From: a bacterium
GTDB lineage: Bacteria > KSB1 > UBA2214
NCBI GenBank assembly: GCA_029560815.1
Contig: JAKQKF010000536.1
Coordinates: forward strand, 1-47,326
DNA: 47,326 bases
Reading direction: 5' to 3'
Numbering within the stretch: the first letter of the stretch is position 1; the number at the start of each line of letters is the position of its first letter. Under the pieces are notes generated by a model. The model did no database searches. It was given only the letters and a program-made list of their open reading frames with translations, and had not been told where the DNA came from. Both the position numbers and the translations under genes were made by a program. Of this stretch, positions 8,638 to 16,862 are shown piece by piece.

Positions 8638-9312
8638 ATGGCCACTTTGAAAAAGGTGCTGATGCCGGTCTTTCTGATCACTCTCGGCCTCCTGGTCTTT
8701 TCTCTCTCCGCCCAGGGGCTCAAACCGATCACCATCAAGCTGCCGAAGCCGATGTTCGTCGGCACTCCGCAGAATGTCAAGGTGCCAAACCTCGAAAAGC
8801 CCCTCGGCAAGCCGCGTGACCCCTTCCTCGCACCCGCGGGGACGGTCAACGTCGCCCTCAACAAACCGGTCACATCCAGCGACATGCAGCCGGTCATCGG
8901 CGAACTCGCTCTGGTCACCGACGGGGACAAGGAGGCCGAGGACGGCAGCTATGTCGAACTGGGGCCCTTCGTCCAGCATGTCACCATCGACCTCAAGAGC
9001 AGGCACTCCATCTACGCTGTTGTCATCTGGCACTACCACCAGCAGCCGGTCGTCTATTTCGATGTCATCGTCCAGGTTTCCGACGATCCCTCTTTCAAGA
9101 ATGGCGTCCAGACCATCTTCAACAATGACCACGACAATTCAGCCCGGATGGGGGCAGGCAAAGAGAAAAATTTCATCGAGACCGCCGAAGGCAAGCTCAT
9201 CGATGCCAAGGGAGTGCAGGGGCGCTACGTCCGCTGCCTCAGCAACGGCAACAGCGGCAATGACCTCAATCATTATATCGAGGTGGAGGTCTACGGCCAG
9301 CCAGTCAAATAG
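8638..9312 (+). CDS. Secreted discoidin (F5/8 type C)-like protein
   Basis: A 224-aa protein with a signal peptide (about residues 6-24). I chose the ATG at 8638 because GGAG lies nine bases upstream; an in-frame ATG at 8623 has no ribosome site. After a Pro/Lys-rich linker (residues 25-62) comes a domain with the VNVALNKPVTSSD opening typical of F5/8 type C carbohydrate-binding folds, closing with GRYVRCLSNGNSG and IEVEVYGQ. Such domains bind sugars or surfaces. It is the last gene of the operon starting at 5264 and probably acts with the exported oxidoreductases, for example as a glycan-binding or anchoring partner. A hairpin follows the stop. Confidence 0.82.
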   Translation: MATLKKVLMPVFLITLGLLVFSLSAQGLKPITIKLPKPMFVGTPQNVKVPNLEKPLGKPRDPFLAPAGTVNVALNKPVTSSDMQPVIGELALVTDGDKEAEDGSYVELGPFVQHVTIDLKSRHSIYAVVIWHYHQQPVVYFDVIVQVSDDPSFKNGVQTIFNNDHDNSARMGAGKEKNFIETAEGKLIDAKGVQGRYVRCLSNGNSGNDLNHYIEVEVYGQPVK

Positions 9313-9375
9313 GCGCGCGCCTGATCCGGAACATGACCACGCCGGACCGCCACACCAGGCAAGCTGTATGTAAAA

Positions 9376-9406
9376 AAATGCCCCTCCAGCCGCTGGCGGG
9401 GCATTT
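9376..9406 (+). terminator. Hairpin after the oxidoreductase operon
   Basis: Perfect 9-bp inverted repeat AAATGCCCC / GGGGCATTT around a 13-nt loop that can pair further (CCAGC/GCTGG). It lies 63 bp past the stop at 9312 and 14 bp before the next start. A run of seven A's precedes it and only three T's follow, so termination on the plus strand could be partial. It would be a stronger terminator for minus-strand transcripts. Confidence 0.6.
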
Positions 9407-9419
9407 ACATTGGAGCGCC

Positions 9420-10994
9420 ATGCGGAACCAGCGACTCTCTCTCATTTTGTGGACCCTGCTCCTGCTTCTCGGCGCCCTCCTCCGTCTGCCGAGGCTGGAG
9501 CAGCGGCCGATGCACACCGACGAGGCTGTGCACGCGGTCAAATTTGCCGGCCTCCTGCAGGAGGGAAGCTACATCTACGACGCCGGCGAGTACCACGGCC
9601 CTACCCTCTACTATTTCACTCTCATCCCGGCCTGGGTGCGCGGACAGCGCACCTTCGCCGAGCTGGATGAGACCACTCTGCGCATTGTGCCGCTCCTCTT
9701 CGGCCTCGGGCTCATCCTGCTGCCCATGCTTTTCACCCCATTTATCGGCAAGCGGGCGGCGCTAGCCGCCGGGCTGTGGATTGCCCTCTCGCCCATGCAG
9801 GTTTTTTTCAGCCGGTACTATATCCAGGAGACCCTCTTCGTTTTTTTCGGCTTCCTGACCTTGATGCTGGGGGCGCGCTATTGCAGCCGCCGCCATTGGG
9901 CCTGGGCGGCAGGCGCCGGTGCCTCTCTCGGCATGCTCCACGCCACCAAGGAGACCGACATCCTCCTCATCGGCGCGGCCCTGCTGGCTGGAGGGCTGCT
10001 CCTGCTGCGGCAAAAAGGCAGGATGGCCATCCGGACATCCCACCTGCTGCTCTTCCTGGCTGCGGCGCTCCTGGTCTCATCCCTCTTTCTCACCACTGGC
10101 TTCACCCACCCGCGCGCGCTGATCGACAGCTTGAGCGCATACGCCGGCTATCTGCAGCGGGGCGCCGGCGAGAGCCTGCATTTGCAGCCCTGGTACTACT
10201 ATCTGCGTCTGCTCTTCTTTTTTCAGGAGCCGGGCAGGCCCTTCTGGAGCGAAGCCTGGATCCTGCCCTTTGCTTTGACTGGATTCCACATGATCGTGCG
10301 CACCAAGCCGGGGAAGAGCAGTGCAGCCCGTTCCCCGCTGCTGCTTTTCACCACCCTCTTCGTGCTGATTTTATGGCTGATTTACGCTGTGATCCCCTAC
10401 AAAACGCCCTGGAACGGACTCGCCGCTCACTACGGCCTGCTGCTCATCGCCGGGATCGGCACGGCCGGACTTTTCACTCGCCTGAAGAACCGGATAACGG
10501 GGATCGCCCTGATCTCCTGCTGCGCAATGCCGCTGGGACTGCAGGCCTCGCTGCTCAGTACGGCCTATGACAGCGATCCCGGCAATCCCTGGGTCTATGC
10601 CCACCCGGGTCGCGATATGCAGCGCATCCCGGACCTGGTGGAGGGCGCGGCCGGAGCCGCTCCCGACAGTATGCTGACGCCGGTGGAGATCATCGTCCCC
10701 GGCGATCAATACTGGCCGCTGCCCTGGAGCCTGCGCCGGCTGCTGAATATCGGCTGGTACAGCCGGGTGGATACCACCCTGCCCGCAGCACCGATCATCC
10801 TCTGCACCCCGGATCAGGAGCAGCTCCTGCTGCGCAAGCTCTATGAACTCCCCCTGCCGGGCGAACGCTACCTCTATCTGCCGCTCTGGAGAGAGTATGC
10901 CGAACTGCGTCCGGGCCTGGAGATCCGCGGTTACATTCGCAAGGATTTCATGGATGCCTTTGGCGGCGCCAGCGCCTGTGGACCGGCGCGATGA
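9420..10994 (+). CDS. GT39-like membrane glycosyltransferase (TIGR03663/Agl23-like)
   Basis: A polytopic membrane protein of 524 aa using the ATG at 9420, preceded by TTGGAG; the open frame starts earlier at 9333, but that stretch covers the hairpin. The N-terminal membrane helix is followed by RPMHTDEAVHA (residues 29-39), with the conserved Asp-Glu (D34/E35) of GT39/ArnT-type lipid-linked sugar transferases in the first extracytoplasmic loop. About ten hydrophobic segments follow. LHATKETDILL and the PYKTPWNGLA segment are features I associate with the TIGR03663 group, found near Agl23-type genes. The enzyme likely moves a sugar from a polyprenyl-phosphate donor to an acceptor on the outer face of the membrane. 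The ApbE-like gene begins 7 bp downstream. Confidence 0.82.
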   Translation: MRNQRLSLILWTLLLLLGALLRLPRLEQRPMHTDEAVHAVKFAGLLQEGSYIYDAGEYHGPTLYYFTLIPAWVRGQRTFAELDETTLRIVPLLFGLGLILLPMLFTPFIGKRAALAAGLWIALSPMQVFFSRYYIQETLFVFFGFLTLMLGARYCSRRHWAWAAGAGASLGMLHATKETDILLIGAALLAGGLLLLRQKGRMAIRTSHLLLFLAAALLVSSLFLTTGFTHPRALIDSLSAYAGYLQRGAGESLHLQPWYYYLRLLFFFQEPGRPFWSEAWILPFALTGFHMIVRTKPGKSSAARSPLLLFTTLFVLILWLIYAVIPYKTPWNGLAAHYGLLLIAGIGTAGLFTRLKNRITGIALISCCAMPLGLQASLLSTAYDSDPGNPWVYAHPGRDMQRIPDLVEGAAGAAPDSMLTPVEIIVPGDQYWPLPWSLRRLLNIGWYSRVDTTLPAAPIILCTPDQEQLLLRKLYELPLPGERYLYLPLWREYAELRPGLEIRGYIRKDFMDAFGGASACGPAR

Positions 10995-11001
10995 GGGAAC
11001 A

Positions 11002-11910
11002 ATGAACCCCCTGGCAGGAAACCTGCTCTCGGATCCCCGCATCCACCGCTTCAACCACAAGGCGATGGCGACTGAATTCGCCGTCTGGATCAACCATGCT
11101 GACGCCACTTATGCCGGTCAGGCGGCCTGGGCCTGCTTTCTTCTGCTCCAAGGCCTTGAAGCGGAGCTGAGCCGTTTCGATCCCAACAGCGACATCGCCC
11201 GTCTCAATCTCCTCCCGCCCGGAGAAATTCTGCCGATTGGAAAAGAGACCTTCCGCTGCCTGCAGCTGGCCTGCACGATCAGCGCGGCCACTTCGGGGGC
11301 TTTTGACGTCACCGCCGGCGCTCTCAAGGACCATTTTATGCGTCATTCCTCCCTGCCGGGACGGATTTGCACCCGGCTGCGGGCTTTCACGCAGCCGGTC
11401 GGCATTAAGCATTTGCATCTGGAGAGTGAGAGTATGACGGTCTGGCGGGATGTCGGGGTGATAATCGATCTGGGCGCGATCGGCAAGGGCTATGCCGTCG
11501 ACCGGATGGTGGAGCTGCTGCTGGAGTGGGGGCTGACCGACTTTCTGGTCCATGGCGGAGCCAGTTCCGTGGCGGCGCGCGGCCATGCCCCGGGCCATTC
11601 CGGCTGGCCGGTCACATTACGCCATCCCCGCGCTACGGCGAGGGTATTGGAGCAGTTCGCCCTCACCGATCAGGCGCTCGGGGCTTCGGGTGTCGACAAG
11701 GGGATGCATATCATCGATCCGCGCCGGCGCCGGCCGGCCGTCACTCCCCTTGCGGTCTGGGTGGCCGCCAATACAGCGGCGGAGGCCGATGGCTGGTCGA
11801 CCGCTTTTATGATCATGCCCGATGCGGCCATACGACGTTCTGCCGGTGAAAACCGGGTGGCGCGGGCGCTCATTCTCGGCCGGGACGACAGCCTGACCGC
11901 TTTGCCCTGA
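11002..11910 (+). CDS. ApbE-family FAD:protein FMN transferase-like protein
   Basis: A 302-aa protein of the ApbE family, which attaches FMN from FAD to a Thr of target proteins. I chose the ATG at 11002, just after GAGGGAAC and 7 bp past the previous stop. Family motifs are LSRFDPNSDIARLN (56-69), SGAFDVTAGAL (98-108), DLGAIGKGYAVD (156-167) and HGGASSVAARG (184-194). The last normally reads closer to GGD/GGN, so that position is altered. Unlike most ApbE proteins, there is no signal peptide or lipobox, suggesting a cytoplasmic or unanchored form. No flavinylation target (NqrB/NqrC, RnfG, FMN-binding domain) is encoded nearby. The gene is probably co-transcribed with the membrane glycosyltransferase, a pairing I cannot explain. 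Confidence 0.88.
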   Translation: MNPLAGNLLSDPRIHRFNHKAMATEFAVWINHADATYAGQAAWACFLLLQGLEAELSRFDPNSDIARLNLLPPGEILPIGKETFRCLQLACTISAATSGAFDVTAGALKDHFMRHSSLPGRICTRLRAFTQPVGIKHLHLESESMTVWRDVGVIIDLGAIGKGYAVDRMVELLLEWGLTDFLVHGGASSVAARGHAPGHSGWPVTLRHPRATARVLEQFALTDQALGASGVDKGMHIIDPRRRRPAVTPLAVWVAANTAAEADGWSTAFMIMPDAAIRRSAGENRVARALILGRDDSLTALP

Positions 11911-11921
11911 GGGGCGCACCC

Positions 11922-11938
11922 GGCAGGGAAGCCTTGCC
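11922..11938. terminator. Weak hairpin between convergent genes
   Basis: GGCAGGG-AAG-CCTTGCC can form a 7-bp stem with one G-U pair in RNA. It sits in the 49-bp gap between the convergent ApbE-like and C45-hydrolase genes. There is no T run, so a terminator role is only suggested by position. Confidence 0.3.
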
Positions 11939-11959
11939 ACCCGGCCCGGACGGGCAATT

Positions 11960-14900
11960 CTACTGCAGGACCACCTCAATCCCTGCCTTGATCCCCGGCT
12001 CATGGTAGCCACGTTCGACGATCTGGTCGTCGCGGAAGAGGGCCCATTGGGGAAAGCGCGGCAGGGATTTGGTCATCTGATAGAGCTGAAGGGCGCTGTT
12101 GGCGACGATCAGGGTGACCATCCGCTCCGGATTGTACGGATTGGGCAGAACGACCGCCAGCCCTTCGTTCGCCGCGGCGTAGCCCTTTTCCTGCCACCGG
12201 AAGAGGCCATTGCCCAGATCCAGCTTGTACAGCGGCGCGATATCCCGCACCCAGCGGTTGTCGGCCGGCCCGCCCAGCAGGATGAGATCGTGCTCCCTGA
12301 AATCAGCGAGATCAAATTCACAGTCCTTGCGCACCGGCGGAAGGGTCTCGGTGATGCGGTCGGCTGCCGCCTTGGCAAAGCGCAGGGCGAGAGTATGGTT
12401 GGCTTCGATCTGGCGGGTTGAACCATAGACGACGAGAGTGCGGCTCCAGTCCTCATAGAAATTGGTAAAAGTGTAATAGCGCTCATTCCGCACCGGAAAA
12501 TCGTTCCCGGGATTGAAGACGATCTCGAGCGGTTTTTCGCTCACCTCCCAGTTCCACTCCTGCTGCGCCTCCTCAAGTTCGATTTTTTTCCAGATGCAGC
12601 GGCCGGCGGTCCTGATCCGCACCGAACTGATCAAATGGAAGGGTTCGCCCTTTTGTTCGACCTTGAAACGCACCTTCCAGAGACTGTCGGCGCCGGTGAT
12701 CTGGCACTCCGGTTGGCAGTCGGGCAGATCGTCGCGCTCGATCCACTCCTGGATCAAGCGGCTGCTCTCCTTGCCGCCGGCCTCTTCGGCCATCTGGATG
12801 AAGCGGGCGCTGGTGACCTCTTTGCCGGCATATTCATCGTGGAGGCGGTTCATCAGCTGTGAAAAAGCGGCGTTGCCGAGACGCAATCGGAGCTGATGGA
12901 GCAGAAAAGTGCCCCTGTTTCTCGGGATATAGTACTGTTTCATTTGATGATAGATCTGCTGCGCCTGTGCAGGGACCAGCGGGCCCTCCCGGGCCTCGGT
13001 GTGGAGCAGTCGGCAGTTGAGTTCGGTCAGGTCGTTGATCAGCTGGCCGCGCGCCTTCACACCCTCCCCGGGCAGGGCATGGAGCATCTGCCAGTAGGCC
13101 GCTGTGGCGCTGATCAGCCAGTTCTCGGCCGTGGAGGCGGGAAAAACCGTGTTGGCCCAGAGCAGCTCCGCGGGGAAACGGTAGAGGGAGTCGACCTCCG
13201 CTGATTCGATCCCGGGCTCGGCCTTTTTGGCGGGGGCGGACGGCCGTTCCACCTGGCCGATCATTGCGTCGAGGGTGAGAGGCGAAAAGGCGGTGTAGCC
13301 GAGGCTGAGGCGCGGGATGGCCAGGGGCAGATCGGGGATGCGGTTGTTTTCGTTGATGAACTGTTCGCGGTAGGTCACCTTGCCGTAATGGGCCATGAAC
13401 ATCATCTTTTCGGCCATGGCGGAGGTGGTGATCTTGCCGTCAGCGGCGTGGGGCCGGTTGGTGGGGGAGGAGCCGATCAGCTCCATGCCGATGTGGGCGT
13501 CGATGCGGCCGCGGTTCTCGCGGTAGAATTTGTGGAAAGCGAGATCGCGGTCCCAGGGGCGGAAGCTGAGATCGTGAGGGGCGTTGTCGCTGTTGGCGAT
13601 GTACTCCTTGCGAATAGCCAGGGATTTAGCGTTGTTGTCGCTCCAGTACCAGTCGATCTGGCCGTCGTAGAACTCGCGTTTGGAACTGCGCCAGAGCTTG
13701 GCGGTGTTGGTGCCGAGGCAGTAGATGGCAATCTCATCATTCTTGCAGTCGCCGATGAGCCAGTCATTGGTGTACATGCCGTTGTTGCGGTTCCAGAGCA
13801 GCTTGACCACATCATCGATCGAGCGCGCGTATTGGGCGGCGAGGCGGATGCGGTTGGATTGGGGGGTGCCGTCGGGATTCCAGGGGGTCTGGCCGACCGT
13901 GGTCTCGCCGATCATGATGCCGGCCTGGTTGATATAGAAATCGGCTCCTGAGTGAATGCCGCCGGGGTAGGTCTCATAGACCAGGCGTTCTCCCTTTTCG
14001 GGGAGCAGGTCGATGATAACATCCCATTCCGGGCCCATATAGCCGTTCCACATAAAGAGCTGGGCGAAGACGATACGCCGGTCCGCCGTCGCCGAGGCAT
14101 TGGCGAGGAAGGAGGAGCATTTATGCAGCCGCTCCGGGAGATCCATGTCGATTTCCGGGGCCTTGAAGCGCTGTCCGCTGAGCTGGTGGGGGGTATTCCG
14201 GACCGCGTCCGAGGCGTAGGAGAGGTCGATGTAGGAGTTGATGGTGACGATATCGAGCAGTTCGACGGGGCGGTCAAAGATGGTCGCCCCCTCTTTTTTG
14301 GCGCCGTCGGCGATGCCCTTCATCTCTTCCATGAATTCGGTCTCATATTTGCGCAGGAAGAGGAGGTCGACCTGACTGCACAGGTCTCGCCAGCCCGCGG
14401 CGGGGTTGTCCCGGTTACGGCTGGTGGCCAGCTTGGTCATGAAAGTCTTGAGTTCCCGGGCGAGGAGTGCGCCGTGCTGGAAGCCGCGCTCGTAGGGGGC
14501 GCCTTCAATGTGCAGGTAGGTCCACCCCTGCTCTTCGAATCGGAAAGCCTTGCCGTACCATCTGATGCGTTCGGCGGGAATGTATTCGGTGATATCCTCG
14601 ACCGGAGTGATGGTGATGTCATCAAACCAGGCTTCTCCGGCTGCTTCACCGCGATAGCCGAGGCGCAGCTCGACGCGGTCCTCGGCCCTGGAGGCGAAAA
14701 AGAGGGCTTCACTCAGCTGCCACTCCTGATCGCCGCCGATCGGGCGGGACCAGGCGGTGATGGGCATGCCGCCCATGCGCAGGCAGGCCGGCAGGGGGGT
14801 CGGATAGTGCTGCGCCGAGTCGGTGCGGGCGCCGGCTGTTTTGATCCAGCCGCTCAGGCGGTAGAGTTTGCCGACCTCGAGCTTGACCGGCTGGGAGAAG

Positions 14901-15154
14901 AGGGTAGAGCGGCGCAGCGAGAGGTGGCGGATCTGCAGGCTGGCCTGGCCGCTGCGGGCGACGGTGCGGTCGATGCCGATCGCTGTGGCGGAGAGAGAGT
15001 CGGGCTGCCAGCCGGCGGCGCCCTCCGCCTGCAGGATCTCAAAACCCGGATTGAGGAGCGGGATGGCCGGTTCGGGCGCTGCGGCCAGCACCACGGCGGC
15101 CGCCAGCAGCGTAAGGCTGAGAATCAGCATGAGGCGCGAAGCTGAAAAGTGCAT
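11960..15154 (-). CDS. Large secreted C45/phospholipase-B-like hydrolase, multidomain
   Basis: A 1064-aa exported protein; GGAGG lies four bases before the ATG at 15154. Residues 1-26 are a signal peptide. Residues 30-185 look like a carbohydrate-binding jelly roll of CBM4/9 type, opening with LLNPGFE and closing with AWFDDITITP. Residues 195-620 form a C45/phospholipase B-like NTN-hydrolase: YERGFQHGALLA (221-232), the likely nucleophile C346 in KCSSFLAN, and GADFYINQAGIMIGETT (403-419). In this family the Cys becomes N-terminal after self-cleavage, and substrates are amide bonds. Residues about 700-850 resemble the helical tail of M1 aminopeptidases (VTSARFIQMAEEAGG, LIQEWIERDDLP) but lack a zinc site. 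The last 150 residues are unassigned. It is a single gene, convergent with the ApbE-like gene. Substrate unknown. Confidence 0.8.
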   Translation of the reverse strand: MHFSASRLMLILSLTLLAAAVVLAAAPEPAIPLLNPGFEILQAEGAAGWQPDSLSATAIGIDRTVARSGQASLQIRHLSLRRSTLFSQPVKLEVGKLYRLSGWIKTAGARTDSAQHYPTPLPACLRMGGMPITAWSRPIGGDQEWQLSEALFFASRAEDRVELRLGYRGEAAGEAWFDDITITPVEDITEYIPAERIRWYGKAFRFEEQGWTYLHIEGAPYERGFQHGALLARELKTFMTKLATSRNRDNPAAGWRDLCSQVDLLFLRKYETEFMEEMKGIADGAKKEGATIFDRPVELLDIVTINSYIDLSYASDAVRNTPHQLSGQRFKAPEIDMDLPERLHKCSSFLANASATADRRIVFAQLFMWNGYMGPEWDVIIDLLPEKGERLVYETYPGGIHSGADFYINQAGIMIGETTVGQTPWNPDGTPQSNRIRLAAQYARSIDDVVKLLWNRNNGMYTNDWLIGDCKNDEIAIYCLGTNTAKLWRSSKREFYDGQIDWYWSDNNAKSLAIRKEYIANSDNAPHDLSFRPWDRDLAFHKFYRENRGRIDAHIGMELIGSSPTNRPHAADGKITTSAMAEKMMFMAHYGKVTYREQFINENNRIPDLPLAIPRLSLGYTAFSPLTLDAMIGQVERPSAPAKKAEPGIESAEVDSLYRFPAELLWANTVFPASTAENWLISATAAYWQMLHALPGEGVKARGQLINDLTELNCRLLHTEAREGPLVPAQAQQIYHQMKQYYIPRNRGTFLLHQLRLRLGNAAFSQLMNRLHDEYAGKEVTSARFIQMAEEAGGKESSRLIQEWIERDDLPDCQPECQITGADSLWKVRFKVEQKGEPFHLISSVRIRTAGRCIWKKIELEEAQQEWNWEVSEKPLEIVFNPGNDFPVRNERYYTFTNFYEDWSRTLVVYGSTRQIEANHTLALRFAKAAADRITETLPPVRKDCEFDLADFREHDLILLGGPADNRWVRDIAPLYKLDLGNGLFRWQEKGYAAANEGLAVVLPNPYNPERMVTLIVANSALQLYQMTKSLPRFPQWALFRDDQIVERGYHEPGIKAGIEVVLQ

Positions 15155-15438
15155 GAAACCTCCGGTGTAGGGGAGTGGTGTGAGTTGTAGATTAGCAAAA
15201 TGTACGGGATTCAGAGCGGGATTTCAAGAAAATTTTCAACGCCCGGAGAATACTCTTGAATTTGGCGGTAGTGATGAGTATTTTTAACCCGATCTCACGC
15301 CGGCAGTGGGGCGTCGGCCAGCAGCGGCCCCGGCACCGGCACCCGATCGGTGCGAACCTCTGTCCGGCTGGAGAGCGCTCCGGGTGAAGCAGACGGCAGT
15401 GACATGCGGGAGTCGAACTTAAAGGCAAGGAGTATAGT
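15155..15438. other. Divergent intergenic region before the FucP-like gene
   Basis: This 284-bp stretch lies between the divergent C45-hydrolase gene and the FucP-like permease gene and should contain both promoters. I see a short inverted repeat GCACC-CGATC-GGTGC near 15338-15352 but no convincing -35/-10 pair and no small ORF. AAGGAG sits seven bases before the permease start. Confidence 0.4.
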
Positions 15439-16848
15439 ATGGCCAGCAGCAGCGGCGTGAAGGCGGCCCAGCCGCAAATCGGAGAAGATGAAAAGAGGTA
15501 CAGTGGACCGTTCGCGATCATGACGGTGCTCTTTTTTATGTGGGGATTCATGACCGTCTGGAATGATCTTCTCATTCCCCGCTTCAAGGAGGCCTTTACC
15601 CTCAACTATTTTCAGGCGATGCTGGTGCAGTTCGCCTTTTTCGGAGCCTACACTATCGGTGCCCTGATCTATTACCTCTTTTCGACCATCTCCGGCGATC
15701 CGATCAACCGTATCGGCTACAAGAATGGAGTGGTCATCGGCCTGATCACCTCGGCTATCGGAAGCGCCCTCTTTTATCCCGCCGCAGTGATGGTCTCCTA
15801 TACTTTCTTCCTGGTCGCGCTTTTCATCGTCGGACTGGGATTTGCCATGCTCCAGATCGCGGCCAATCCTTACGTCACAATCCTGGGGCCCGAGCGCACT
15901 GCCTCCAGCCGCCTCAATCTCAGCCAGGCCTTCAACTCCCTGGGCACCACCATCGGTCCGGTCATCGGCGGCTATCTGATCTTCAAACTTTTCAATCAGC
16001 CGGACGCCCATGGGGCCGATGCCGTCAAAACCCCCTATCTCCTCTTCGCCGGGGTCTTTCTCCTGCTGGCCCTCATCTTCCGGTTCATTCATTTGCCCAA
16101 TTTCAGCAATACCGGGCAGGTGCCGCACGGCGCGGGCGCTCTCAAATACCCGCATACAGTGCTGGGCATGATCGCCATTTTTATGTACGTCGGGGGAGAG
16201 GTTGCCGTCGGCAGCGCCCTCATCAATTTCCTCGGCACGCCCAGGATGGGCGGGCTGTCGCACGAGGCGGCGAGCCGTTACCTCTCCTTCTACTGGGGCG
16301 GGCTGATGATCGGCCGCTTCATGGGGGCTTTCGCCCTCAGCGACATGGCGAAGGGGAAAAAACGGCTGCTGGTGGCCGCCGTTCCGGTCATCGCCTTTTT
16401 CGTGCTGCTGGCGCTGGCGGGTCCTGCCGAGGCGCTGCGCTACGGCTTTTTCATGCTCATCCTGCTCGGGGCTTTCGCTCTGGGCGAGAACAGCGCCCAC
16501 CGCATGCTGGCGATCTTTAGCGGCATCATCATCGTCCTGCTGCTGACCAGCATGACGGCCGGCGGGACGACAGCGCAGTGGACCATCCTCAGCGTCGGCC
16601 TCTTCTGCTCGGTGATGTGGTCCAACATCTTTTCACTCGCCATCGAAGGGTTGGGCGTTCTCAAGAGTCAGGGCTCATCGCTGCTGGTGATGATGATTCT
16701 CGGCGGGGCGATCCTGCCGCCGCTGCAGGGCTGGATCGCCGATGTGGCCGGCATCCAGTTCTCCTTCATCGTGCCGATGATCGCCTTTTTCTACGTCGCT
16801 TTTTACGGATTGTACGGGTATCGGGCGGGCCGCAAGCTGCACGCTTGA
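15439..16848 (+). CDS. MFS sugar:H+ symporter, FHS (FucP-like) family
   Basis: An inner-membrane transporter of 469 aa with about 12 membrane segments. The FHS/L-fucose permease signature is clear near the N-terminus: FFMWGFMTVWNDLLIPRFK and FTLNYFQAMLVQFAFFGAY match the conserved helix-1/helix-2 region of FucP-type symporters, including the Asn-Asp pair. LSQAFNSLGTTIGPVIGGY is the conserved helix-5 region. The family moves monosaccharides such as fucose, glucose or galactose with protons. The start ATG at 15439 follows AAGGAG. It stands alone on the plus strand among carbohydrate-related genes, so it may import a monosaccharide freed by neighbouring exported enzymes. The specific sugar cannot be read from sequence. 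Confidence 0.92.
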   Translation: MASSSGVKAAQPQIGEDEKRYSGPFAIMTVLFFMWGFMTVWNDLLIPRFKEAFTLNYFQAMLVQFAFFGAYTIGALIYYLFSTISGDPINRIGYKNGVVIGLITSAIGSALFYPAAVMVSYTFFLVALFIVGLGFAMLQIAANPYVTILGPERTASSRLNLSQAFNSLGTTIGPVIGGYLIFKLFNQPDAHGADAVKTPYLLFAGVFLLLALIFRFIHLPNFSNTGQVPHGAGALKYPHTVLGMIAIFMYVGGEVAVGSALINFLGTPRMGGLSHEAASRYLSFYWGGLMIGRFMGAFALSDMAKGKKRLLVAAVPVIAFFVLLALAGPAEALRYGFFMLILLGAFALGENSAHRMLAIFSGIIIVLLLTSMTAGGTTAQWTILSVGLFCSVMWSNIFSLAIEGLGVLKSQGSSLLVMMILGGAILPPLQGWIADVAGIQFSFIVPMIAFFYVAFYGLYGYRAGRKLHA

Positions 16849-16862
16849 TCCTTCTCACCGCT

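Noticed and set aside
13952..15145. 397-residue open frame on the plus strand
   Set aside because: Antisense to the C45-type hydrolase gene. Composition is Gly/Asp/Val-rich without any domain.
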